Source: Novosphingobium mangrovisedimenti (GTDB lineage: Bacteria; Pseudomonadota; Alphaproteobacteria; Sphingomonadales; Sphingomonadaceae). From it: a DNA stretch of 64,000 nt. The stretch lies in the NCBI RefSeq assembly GCF_025153475.1, contig NZ_JANZXA010000003.1, positions 62,001-126,000 on the forward strand. The letters run 5' to 3'. Shown one piece after another: positions 48,869 through 56,473 of this stretch; the first letter of the stretch is position 1, and the number at the start of each line of letters is the position of its first letter. Below the pieces are notes generated by a model. That model was not told where the DNA came from. It was given only the letters and a program-made list of their open reading frames with translations, and did no database searches. Made by a program: the position numbers and the translations under genes.

Positions 48869-49695
48869 TGGCGCCGGTGGAGGCATTGCTCGCGCGGCAT
48901 CGGGCCGTGTCCGTCGCCATGCTCGCTGTCCTGACGGTGCTGGCGTGGGTCTGGCTGGCGCTGGGGGCGGGCATGGCGCCGGGGCTGTCGCTGCCCGCGC
49001 TCCTGCCGCATGACGGCGGCATGATGCCGGGCATGGAGACCGGCGGCATGGCCATGCCCGCCTCCGCAGATGTCCCGGGGGCATGGTGGCCGGCCTCGCG
49101 CTTCCTCCTCACGTTTTCGATGTGGTGGGTGATGATGGTGGCCATGATGCTGCCCTCGGCCACGCCGATGGTCCTGCTCTATGCCCGCACTGCGGTGTCG
49201 GGCGGGGTCACGGTCTCACCCGCGACCGGCAGCTTCCTGTCGGGATACCTGCTGGTCTGGGGGCTCTTCTCGCTTGCTGCGACCGCGCTGCAGATGGTGC
49301 TCGAACGCGCGGGCGTCGTGGCCGGGATGGACATGGTCTCGGTCAGCCGACCCTTTTCGGGGGCGCTGCTGGTCGCCGCGGGGCTCTATCAGCTCTCGCC
49401 GTTCAAGGAGGTGTGCCTTCGCCATTGCCGCAATCCGGCGCAATTCCTGACGCACTATTACCGGGCTGGCAGGGCAGGCGCCTTGCGGATGGGCGTGCGG
49501 CATGGCGCCTTCTGCGCCGGTTGCTGCTGGCTGCTGATGGCGCTGCTGTTCGTGGGCGGCGTCATGAACCTCGTGTGGATAGCGTTCCTGACGCTGCTGG
49601 TGGCGGCGGAAAAGATGCTGCCCGGCGGGCGCTGGATTGCGATCGGCGGGGGCATCCTTTGCCTGGGCTGGGGCGGCTATATGTTCCTGGCCTGA
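48868..49695 (+). CDS. DUF2182 membrane protein, Met/Cys-rich
   Basis: 275 residues with about six membrane segments. A Met-rich periplasmic-type loop (GGMMPGMETGGMAM, M52, M53, M56, M61, M63) follows the first segment. The conserved DUF2182 stretch WWVMMVAMMLPSATPMVLLY is next. Cysteines occur as C183-x3-C187 and C216-x2-C219-C220 near HGAFCAGCCW. Met and Cys clusters of this type often bind copper(I). With the coupled DUF1326 protein it probably forms an inner-membrane metal-handling complex; this is inference. It ends 4 bp before the convergent adenosine deaminase gene. Confidence 0.87.
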   Translation: MAPVEALLARHRAVSVAMLAVLTVLAWVWLALGAGMAPGLSLPALLPHDGGMMPGMETGGMAMPASADVPGAWWPASRFLLTFSMWWVMMVAMMLPSATPMVLLYARTAVSGGVTVSPATGSFLSGYLLVWGLFSLAATALQMVLERAGVVAGMDMVSVSRPFSGALLVAAGLYQLSPFKEVCLRHCRNPAQFLTHYYRAGRAGALRMGVRHGAFCAGCCWLLMALLFVGGVMNLVWIAFLTLLVAAEKMLPGGRWIAIGGGILCLGWGGYMFLA

Positions 49696-49699
49696 GGGC

Positions 49700-50827
49700 C
49701 TAGGCGGTCAGGTCCCAGCTCTGCGCATAGGCGTCCAGCCTCGCCAGATAGCCGTCGCGTTGTTCCGCCGGAATCCACGCGGTCTCGAAGGCATTGCGCT
49801 CGATGCGGACGAGTTCGGCGGGCGTCAGGGCGCTGTCCTTCTGCGCGCGGACCAGCACTTCGGTGATGTATTCGCTGCCCATGTAGGCCGGATCGTCGGA
49901 ATTGACCGAAACCTTGAGCCCGGCATCGAGCATCTCGCGCAGGGCGTTGATCGGCTGGCCGTCATCCATGACCTTGCCCGAGAAGGTCGGGCAGACGGTG
50001 AAGGGAATGCCGAGGCTCTTCGCCAGCGCGACCAGTTCGGGCGACTGGACGATATTGCCGCCATGGTCGATGCGCTCTGCCTTCAGGTCGACGAGGGCCG
50101 TGCGGATATTGCCGAGCGTGTTTTCCTGATTGACGTCGCAATGCATCGTCACGTGCAGGCCCGCGGCGCGCGCCTTGGCGAAGTGTTCGGCGAATTTCTC
50201 GGGTGGATTGCCCTTCTCGTCGGAATCGAGCCCGACGCCCACCAGCTTGTCCTTGTAGGGCAGCGCGGCATCGAGTGCTTCCATGGCCGAGGCCGCGCTG
50301 AGATCGCGCATGAAGCACAGGATCAGCTGCGACTGGATGCCCAGCGTCTTCGCCGCATCGGCGCGTGCACGGGTGATGCCGCCGATTACCGCCTCGATCG
50401 GCACGCCGCGCTTGAGATGTTCCTGCGGGTCGAAGAACATCTCGGCATAGAGCACGTTCTGCGAGGCGGCCTTGCTCAGGTAGCCGTAGGCGAGATCGTA
50501 GAAATCCTGCTCGGTCAGCAGCACCTGCATGCCGTCGTAGTAGATCTTCAGGAAGCTGGGCAGGTCGTGGTAGATGTAGCTGCGCTTCATCGCCTCGACA
50601 TCCGCATAGGGCAGCGACAGGTTGTTGCGCTTTGCCAGCGCGAATTTCATTTCCGCTTCGAGCGTCCCTTCCAGATGGACATGGAACTCCGCCTTGGGCA
50701 GCCCGGCGATGAAGCGTGCCATGGCGACATCATCCGTGGGCGGTGTCGCCGCGCGAGCCCATCCCGGCAGGGCGCAGGCCAGAGGAGCCGCGATGGCGGC
50801 GCGGATGATCTGTCGTCTGTCGTGCAT
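49700..50827 (-). CDS. adenosine deaminase family protein with export signal
   Basis: 375 residues. The N terminus MHDRRQIIRAAIAAPLACAL plus GWARA is a Tat-like signal (twin Arg) with likely cleavage near residue 26. The metal and catalytic residues of the family are present: His pair in EFHVHLEGT, His in TMHCDVNQE, the His-Gly in RIDHGGNIV and the Asp pair in NSDDPAYMG. It would deaminate adenosine (or a related aminopurine) to inosine. Most bacterial forms are cytoplasmic, so a periplasmic location is unusual and suggests extracellular nucleoside use. Confidence 0.87.
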   Translation of the reverse strand: MHDRRQIIRAAIAAPLACALPGWARAATPPTDDVAMARFIAGLPKAEFHVHLEGTLEAEMKFALAKRNNLSLPYADVEAMKRSYIYHDLPSFLKIYYDGMQVLLTEQDFYDLAYGYLSKAASQNVLYAEMFFDPQEHLKRGVPIEAVIGGITRARADAAKTLGIQSQLILCFMRDLSAASAMEALDAALPYKDKLVGVGLDSDEKGNPPEKFAEHFAKARAAGLHVTMHCDVNQENTLGNIRTALVDLKAERIDHGGNIVQSPELVALAKSLGIPFTVCPTFSGKVMDDGQPINALREMLDAGLKVSVNSDDPAYMGSEYITEVLVRAQKDSALTPAELVRIERNAFETAWIPAEQRDGYLARLDAYAQSWDLTA

Positions 50828-51036
50828 GAGCGATCCCCGTTTGTGCCGGAATTCCGCCGGGCGGTCCGATCCGCGGCACTATCCGGTTTCGCGAGGGGGG
50901 ATGTCCATCGACGAAAAGTCTACGCCGCGTTCCAGAAATTGCAGCGGTCCGAATCTGGTGTTTATTCGTCCCGTCAGGGGTTTTCCGTGCGTTTTCCGGC
51001 TTGCGGGATGGGGGGCGTCCTTGCCATAATGTTGCG

Positions 51037-51363
51037 ATGCACAATTCTACCGATGCCAAAGCCTCTCCGGAGCGCACGATCATGGAGGCCATCGTTCGCC
51101 GGCGAACGATCTGTGCCGAATACAACGGCGGCGAAATGCTGCTGGCGCCGCACCGGATGTTCACCCGGCATGGCGATCTCTTCGTCAGCGCGCTCAACCT
51201 GCGCAAGAACTGGCGCAGCGAGGAGGAGCGGCGGCTCGGCCATTTCAAGCTCGACGGTCTTTCGAACGCCGCGCTGACCGCCGACGAGTTCGAGCCGCTG
51301 CCGGCCAACGAAAACTGCCTGCCTCGCGAGACCGACCAGGAAGTGCTCTCGGTCTACGCCTGA
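51037..51363 (+). CDS. 108-residue protein, possibly WYL-domain related
   Basis: Starts at ATG 51037 (MHNSTDAKASPERTIMEAIV). The core reads TICAEYNGGEMLLAPHRMFT, then GDLFVSALNLRKNWRSEEER and RLGHFKLDGLSNAALTADEF. The order of a beta strand with EY, a PHRM turn, a second strand and an LGxFKLDGL strand is like the C-terminal ligand-binding part of WYL domains, though the namesake Trp-Tyr-Leu is not seen. It has no DNA-binding domain. It is 6 bp from the convergent FAH-family gene. Function unknown. Confidence 0.6.
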   Translation: MHNSTDAKASPERTIMEAIVRRRTICAEYNGGEMLLAPHRMFTRHGDLFVSALNLRKNWRSEEERRLGHFKLDGLSNAALTADEFEPLPANENCLPRETDQEVLSVYA

Positions 51364-51369
51364 CGCCTG

Positions 51370-52260
51370 TCAGGCGGCGGTTTCGGCCGGCTCCATGCCG
51401 TCGAGCGGAGTCTTTCGGCCGGGGCCGCCGCGCACCTTCACCGTCATTTCGCCAAGACCGTCCATTGCCGCATGCATGACGTCGCCGGGCACGACCGGCC
51501 CGGTGGAACGCGGCGGCGTGCCGGAAAAGATCACGTCGCCCGGGTGCAGTGTCATCACCGAGGCGGCATGTTCGACGAGGTCGGCAATGCCGAGCACGAG
51601 ACTGGCGGTGCTGTCGACCTGCCGCTCCTCGCCATTGACCTTGAGGCAATAGGACAAGGCGTCGGGATCGGCGATCTCGTCGCGCGTGGTGAGCCAGGGC
51701 CCCATCACGCCGTAGGTGTCGAAGCTCTTGCCGAAGCTGGGAAATTCGCTCCCCTGCATCGTCATGTCGAGGCCGATGCAATAGCCCGCCACGTGGTCGA
51801 GCGCCTCGCTTGCCGGGATTTCGGTGCCTTCCTTCCCGATGACGATGGCGATTTCCATCTCGTGGAAGGTGGTCCGCTCGGGCCAGCGCAAGGTGACGCC
51901 GTCGGCGGGACCGGCGGCGGCATTGGTCATCTTGAAGAGCAGCCCCATGCGGCGTGGATGGCCGCCCATGTCGAGGACGATCTTGTGGTTGCCCGCCCCG
52001 CACAGGAACTTGCCCGGATTGGCCACCGGACATTTCAGCCGTACCGAGTCCGCGGGAATTCCCGGCGCCATGTCGGCAAGGTCCTCCATCGCCGGCCGCA
52101 GACGGTCGAGATTGGCGATGAACAGGTCGCCCGGCGGGTAGGGCCAGCGCACACCGGGCAGCATGTCGGTGACTGCCGTCACGTCATGGACCCTGTCGTT
52201 GCGCACGACCCCGAGCCTGACCGGGCCATCGGGCGCGTCCTGGTAGCGGCAGATCTTCAT
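51370..52260 (-). CDS. fumarylacetoacetate hydrolase family protein
   Basis: 296 residues. The metal site is visible as Glu-x-Glu in HEMEIAIVIGKEG and Asp in IGLDMTMQGSE; the end DVIFSGTPPRSTGPVVPGD is typical. Family members hydrolyse or decarboxylate 2-oxo acids at the end of aromatic breakdown (fumarylpyruvate, 2-hydroxyhepta-2,4-diene-1,7-dioate and so on). ATG 52260 (MKICRYQDAPDGPVRL) is preferred to the frame's start at 52320. It lies between catabolic genes, 118 bp after the gabD-type gene, on the same strand. Confidence 0.9.
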   Translation of the reverse strand: MKICRYQDAPDGPVRLGVVRNDRVHDVTAVTDMLPGVRWPYPPGDLFIANLDRLRPAMEDLADMAPGIPADSVRLKCPVANPGKFLCGAGNHKIVLDMGGHPRRMGLLFKMTNAAAGPADGVTLRWPERTTFHEMEIAIVIGKEGTEIPASEALDHVAGYCIGLDMTMQGSEFPSFGKSFDTYGVMGPWLTTRDEIADPDALSYCLKVNGEERQVDSTASLVLGIADLVEHAASVMTLHPGDVIFSGTPPRSTGPVVPGDVMHAAMDGLGEMTVKVRGGPGRKTPLDGMEPAETAA

Positions 52261-52378
52261 GCGGCATCCTCTCCCAATATGTTTGGGGAGGATCATCGGC
52301 GCTGCCGGTGCCGGCTGCAAGAACCGGCTGTCCGGCAGGATTGCCCGAGCGTCCAGCGAGGATCCCTCGCCGCCGAAA

Positions 52379-53830
52379 TCAGACCGGATTGATGCCCATG
52401 CAGAGGTACTTCACCTCCATGTAGTCATCGAGACCGTAGTGCGAACCTTCTCGGCCAAGGCCAGACTGCTTGACGCCGCCGAAGGGGGCGACCGCGGTCG
52501 AGATCAGGCCGGTGTTGATGCCCACCATGCCCGCCTCGATGGCTTCGGCCACGCGCCACACGCGCGACAGGTCGTTCGCGTAGAAGTAGCTGGCAAGGCC
52601 GAACTCGGTGTCGTTGGCCATGCGGATCGCGTCGGCTTCGTCGGTGAAGCGGATCACGCCGGCGAGCGGGCCGAAGGTTTCCTCGCGCGCGAGCTTCATC
52701 TCGGGCGTCACGTTGGCGACGACGGTCGGGCAGAAGTAGGTGCCGCCAAGGTCGCTGCGCTTGCCGCCCGCGAGCAGGGTGGCGCCGCCGCCGAGGGCAT
52801 CCTGAAGGTGTTCCTCGACCTTCTCGACCGCCTTCTCGTCGATCATCGCGCCGATCTGCGAGCCCTCGTCCATCGAGTAGCCGACCTGCATCGCGCTGAC
52901 CCGCGCGGCCAGCTTGGTGACGAACTCGTCGTAGACGCCGTCCTGCACGTAGAAGCGGTTGGTGCACACGCAGGTCTGTCCGCCGTTGCGGAACTTGGAG
53001 ATCATCGCGCCTTCGATCGCGGCGTCGACATCGGCATCGTCGAACACCAGGAACGGCGCGTTGCCGCCCAGTTCCATCGAGCACTTCTTGATCGTCTCGG
53101 CGCATTCGCGCAGCAGGTCGCGGCCGATCTCGGTCGAGCCGGTGAAAGTGACCTTGGCGACCTTCGGGTTGCGGGTAAGTTCAGAGCCGATCTGGCCCGC
53201 GCTGCCGGTGACGACGTTGACCACGCCCGCCGGAATGCCCGCCATCTCGCACAGCCGGGCGATGGCGAGGGCCGAATAGGGCGTGGCCGAGGCCGGCTTG
53301 ATCACGGCGGTGCAGCCCGCCGCCAGCGCCGGGCCGAGCTTGCGGGTGATCATCGCATTGGGGAAGTTCCATGGCGTGATTGCGGCGACCACACCGACCG
53401 GCTGCTTGAGCACGACGATGCGCTTGTCGCCCTGGTGGCTGGGGATCACGTCGCCATAGGCGCGCTTGCCCTCTTCGGCGAACCATTCGATGAAGCTGGC
53501 GCCGTAGACGATCTCGCCCTTGCCCTCGGCGAAGGGCTTGCCCTGTTCGCGGCTGAGCAGTTCGCCCAGTTCGTCCTGGTGTTCCATCATCAGGTCGAAG
53601 AGCTTGCGCATCATTCCGGCACGTTCACCGGCCGTCTTCGCGCGCCACGCGGGAAGCGCGGCTTCGGCGGCGTCGATCGCACGCGCGGTTTCATCCGCGC
53701 CCATCTTCGGAACCGTGCCCAGCACCTTGCCCGTGCCCGGATCGGTGACGTCGAAGGTCGCCCCGGAATCGGCATCGCACCACTTGCCGTCGATGTAGCA
53801 CTGCTGCTTGAGGAAGTCGGTGTAGGCCAT
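52379..53830 (-). CDS. gabD: NAD(P)-dependent succinate-semialdehyde dehydrogenase type
   Basis: 483 residues, aldehyde dehydrogenase superfamily. Catalytic Cys is in GGQTCVCTNRF and general-base Glu in CSMELGGNAPF; the cofactor motif is FTGSTEIGRDLL. PWNFPNAMITRKLGPALAAG and GLGREGSHYGLDDYMEVKY are the GabD-type features. It oxidises succinate semialdehyde to succinate. ATG 53830 (MAYTDFLKQQCYIDGKW) is fixed by alignment to the family. A far longer open frame to 55606 covers the divergent dehydrogenase gene and is not coding. Confidence 0.9.
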   Translation of the reverse strand: MAYTDFLKQQCYIDGKWCDADSGATFDVTDPGTGKVLGTVPKMGADETARAIDAAEAALPAWRAKTAGERAGMMRKLFDLMMEHQDELGELLSREQGKPFAEGKGEIVYGASFIEWFAEEGKRAYGDVIPSHQGDKRIVVLKQPVGVVAAITPWNFPNAMITRKLGPALAAGCTAVIKPASATPYSALAIARLCEMAGIPAGVVNVVTGSAGQIGSELTRNPKVAKVTFTGSTEIGRDLLRECAETIKKCSMELGGNAPFLVFDDADVDAAIEGAMISKFRNGGQTCVCTNRFYVQDGVYDEFVTKLAARVSAMQVGYSMDEGSQIGAMIDEKAVEKVEEHLQDALGGGATLLAGGKRSDLGGTYFCPTVVANVTPEMKLAREETFGPLAGVIRFTDEADAIRMANDTEFGLASYFYANDLSRVWRVAEAIEAGMVGINTGLISTAVAPFGGVKQSGLGREGSHYGLDDYMEVKYLCMGINPV

Positions 53831-54028
53831 TTCTTGAGGGTCCTCTTCTGATTCCTGCCGGGCCACCTCGTTGGGATGGCGGTTCCGCAATTGGCATAGG
53901 GATGACCCTCTGCCCTGACAACTGCCCAACTGGCGCGCGCCGCTGCTCCTGTATCCTCGCACAAGCGTGAGGTTCGTCGATTGACGTGCGGTTGCTGCTA
54001 GGCTAGTCTCAAAATAGAATAAAAATTC

Positions 54029-54046
54029 ACAATAACGAATTATTGT
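54029..54046. promoter_or_regulatory. perfect 7-bp-arm inverted repeat at the aldehyde dehydrogenase start
   Basis: ACAATAA (54029-54035), a 4-bp spacer, then TTATTGT (54040-54046). It lies in an A+T-rich patch between the two divergent dehydrogenase genes and abuts the GGGAG ribosome-binding site. It is a candidate repressor operator. Confidence 0.55.
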
Positions 54047-54058
54047 GGGAGAGGACCT

Positions 54059-55516
54059 CTGGACTACGCAGCCTATATCGACGGCGCCTTCCTCAAGGGC
54101 GAGGGTGCGCGCTTCATGGTCGAAAATCCGTCGGATGAATCGGTCGTCGCCGAAGTGCAGGGCGTGTCCGCCGCGCAGGCCGACGCGGCGATCGGCGCCG
54201 CCCGCCGGGCTTTCGACGATGGCGGCTGGTCGGGCCTGTCGATGAAGGAGCGCGCGGCCTACATGACGCGCTACGGCGAAGCGCTGCGCAAGCGGGCCGA
54301 CATGCTCAGGGAATGCGCGATCAACGAGGCGGGGTGTCCGGCAAGCTCCACGGTGATGGGCGCGCAGGTCCACGCACCGCTGCGCATGACCGACGAGATC
54401 ATCGAGCTGTTTCTGCGCCTGCCCGAGCAGGAGGAAAACCCGCTGCCGATGCACGAGCGGGTAAACCCCTATTTCGTCGTCCAGAGCCTCAAGCGCTGGT
54501 CGCCGCTCGGCGTGGTCTCGGCGATCAGCGCCTACAACGTGCCGTTCTACACCGCGTTCTGGAAAGTCGTGCCCGCGCTGATGGCGGGCGACACGGTGAT
54601 CCTGCGGCCCAATCCGCTGACGCCGATTTCCTCGATGGTCTTTGCCGAGGCGGCGGACGAGGCTGGCCTGCCCAGGGGCGTGATGAACGTGATCGTCGAG
54701 CAGGGCCTTGAAGGCGGCCTTGCCATGACCACCGACGAGCGCGTCGACATGGTCAGCTTCACCGGATCGTGCACCGTGGGCGCCAGGGTGGCCGAGCAGG
54801 CTGCGCCCACGCTCAAGCGGCTGGTGCTCGAACTGGGCGGCAAGTCGGCGCAGATCTACCTGCCCGATGCCGTGGCGCGCGCCTCCTCGGCGGCCTTTAC
54901 CGTGTGCACCTCGCACGCCGGGCAGGGCTGCGTGCTGGGCACGCGCGTTTTCGTTCCGCAAGAGAGCAAGGCCGAAGTGCTCGAAGGCATGGCCAGGATG
55001 CTCTCGGGCGTAAAGATCGGCCCGGCGAGCGATCCGGCCACCCAGCTCGGCCCCGTCATCAGTGCCGCCCAGCGCGACCGCTGCGAGCATTTCACCAGAG
55101 CCGCCGTAGAGGCGGGCGGCAAGGTGGTGTGCGGCGGCAAGCGGCCCGAGGGCATCGACAAGGGCTTTTACTGGGAGCCCACCGTGCTCGACCTGCCCGA
55201 CAACAGGAACCCCGCCGCGCAGGAGGAGATCTTCGGCCCGGTGGTGGGCGTGATCGGTTACCGCGATCTCGACCATGCGGTGGAGATGGCCAACGACAGT
55301 AAGTTCGGCCTGTCCGGCTGGGTCCACGGCGCGGACAAGGTGAAGTCGCTCGAAGTGGGCCTGAAGATCCGCAGCGGCGCGGTCAACGTGAACGGCGCGG
55401 TGATGTCGAGCTACGCCAGCGGCGGGGGGATCAAGATGAGCGGCATCGGCCGCGAACGCGGGATCGAAGGCCTGCGCGAATTCCAGATGATGACGACCCT
55501 CAATATCGGGGGCTGA
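54059..55516 (+). CDS. aldehyde dehydrogenase
   Basis: 485 residues if it starts at CTG 54059, read as LDYAAYIDGAFLKGEGARF, which is a natural aldehyde dehydrogenase N terminus and has GGGAG 7 bases upstream. The first ATG (54116, MVENPSDESVV) would cut off that part. Catalytic Cys is in HAGQGCVLGTRVF and Glu in LVLELGGKSAQI; the cofactor motif is SFTGSCTVGARV. The end SGGGIKMSGIGRERGIEGL matches the family. Substrate unknown; clusters of this type often oxidise terpene or phenolic aldehydes. Confidence 0.85.
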   Translation: MDYAAYIDGAFLKGEGARFMVENPSDESVVAEVQGVSAAQADAAIGAARRAFDDGGWSGLSMKERAAYMTRYGEALRKRADMLRECAINEAGCPASSTVMGAQVHAPLRMTDEIIELFLRLPEQEENPLPMHERVNPYFVVQSLKRWSPLGVVSAISAYNVPFYTAFWKVVPALMAGDTVILRPNPLTPISSMVFAEAADEAGLPRGVMNVIVEQGLEGGLAMTTDERVDMVSFTGSCTVGARVAEQAAPTLKRLVLELGGKSAQIYLPDAVARASSAAFTVCTSHAGQGCVLGTRVFVPQESKAEVLEGMARMLSGVKIGPASDPATQLGPVISAAQRDRCEHFTRAAVEAGGKVVCGGKRPEGIDKGFYWEPTVLDLPDNRNPAAQEEIFGPVVGVIGYRDLDHAVEMANDSKFGLSGWVHGADKVKSLEVGLKIRSGAVNVNGAVMSSYASGGGIKMSGIGRERGIEGLREFQMMTTLNIGG

Positions 55517-55541
55517 ACACCGGCGGGTGAATGTCATGAGG

Positions 55542-55630
55542 TTCGTCATTGCGAGCGCAGCGAAGCAATCCAGGGCGGCTTGAACCGGCTCTGGATTGCC
55601 GCGCAACCTGCGGTTGCTCGCAATGACGAA
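55542..55630. repeat. 89-bp palindromic dispersed-type repeat
   Basis: Perfect 15-bp terminal inverted arms (TTCGTCATTGCGAGC at 55542-55556, its complement at 55616-55630), with inner arms CAATCCAG/CTGGATTG. The sequence resembles a common intergenic palindrome of sphingomonads and Rhizobiales. It lies between the aldehyde dehydrogenase and SDR genes, which may share a transcript. Confidence 0.8.
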
Positions 55631-55653
55631 ACGGAGGTGAGAGAGGAAAGAAC

Positions 55654-56469
55654 ATGGAAGGACTGGTTCAAGGCAAAGTGGCGCTCATCACCGGCGCGGG
55701 CTCGGGCGTGGGGCGTGCTGCCTGCCTGCTGTTCAGCGAGCATGGCGCCAAAGTGGTCGCTGCAGACATCAACGGCGAAAACGCGGAAGAGACCGCCGCA
55801 ATGGTCCGCGATGCCGGGGGCGAGTGTATTGCGGTTGCCTGCAACGTGGCCGATCCGGCCTCGGTGGATGCTGCCGTAGCCATGGCGGTCGAGACGTTCG
55901 GACGGCTTGACGTCATCTACAACAATGCCGGCATCACCATCAATCCGATCCCCGGCAAGGGCATGAAATCCCTGGCCGAATGCGAACCGGACGAGATGAA
56001 GCGCGTCGAGGATGTCAACATCAACGGCGTGATCTACGGCAGCCAGGCGGCGATCCGTCAGTTCGAGAAGCAGGCCGAAGAAGGCAAAGGGCTTGGCGGA
56101 TCGATCGTCAGCACCGCCTCGGTTGCCGGGCTCATGGGCTACGGCGGAGTGCTCTACGGCACCACCAAGGGCGCTGTCGTGCAATTCACCCGCGCGCTTG
56201 CCATCGAGGTGGCCGACAAGGGAATCCGCGTCAACGCGGTCTGCCCTGCGGGCATGCTCACCCACTATGCGGGCATGAACCCGGACAGCGAGCACCGCGA
56301 GCGCATCCTTCAGGGCATGGGCGCGGCCCATCCGCTCGGCAAGGCGATCGACCCGCGCGATACGGCATCGGCGGCGCTGTTCCTCGCATCCGATCTCGCA
56401 TCGAACATCACCGGCGTGAACCTGCCGGTCGACGGCGGTCTCTATGCCGGCCGCAAGGTAGGAGGCTGA
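55654..56469 (+). CDS. short-chain dehydrogenase/reductase
   Basis: 271 residues, classical SDR. Cofactor motif is ITGAGSGVGRAA, with Asp in AADINGEN indicating NAD+. NNAG is in IYNNAGITINPIP, catalytic Ser in VSTASVAGLMG and Tyr/Lys in LYGTTKGAV. The end NITGVNLPVDGGLYAGR is typical. GAGAGAGGA precedes ATG 55654. It is 5 bp ahead of the P450 gene, so the two form an operon; the SDR may oxidise the alcohol that the P450 makes. Confidence 0.9.
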   Translation: MEGLVQGKVALITGAGSGVGRAACLLFSEHGAKVVAADINGENAEETAAMVRDAGGECIAVACNVADPASVDAAVAMAVETFGRLDVIYNNAGITINPIPGKGMKSLAECEPDEMKRVEDVNINGVIYGSQAAIRQFEKQAEEGKGLGGSIVSTASVAGLMGYGGVLYGTTKGAVVQFTRALAIEVADKGIRVNAVCPAGMLTHYAGMNPDSEHRERILQGMGAAHPLGKAIDPRDTASAALFLASDLASNITGVNLPVDGGLYAGRKVGG

Positions 56470-56473
56470 CGTC

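Noticed and set aside
53831..55606. Upstream extension of the gabD frame that would give a 1075-residue protein.
   Set aside because: The added part is antisense to the divergent aldehyde dehydrogenase, and the family N terminus begins at 53830.
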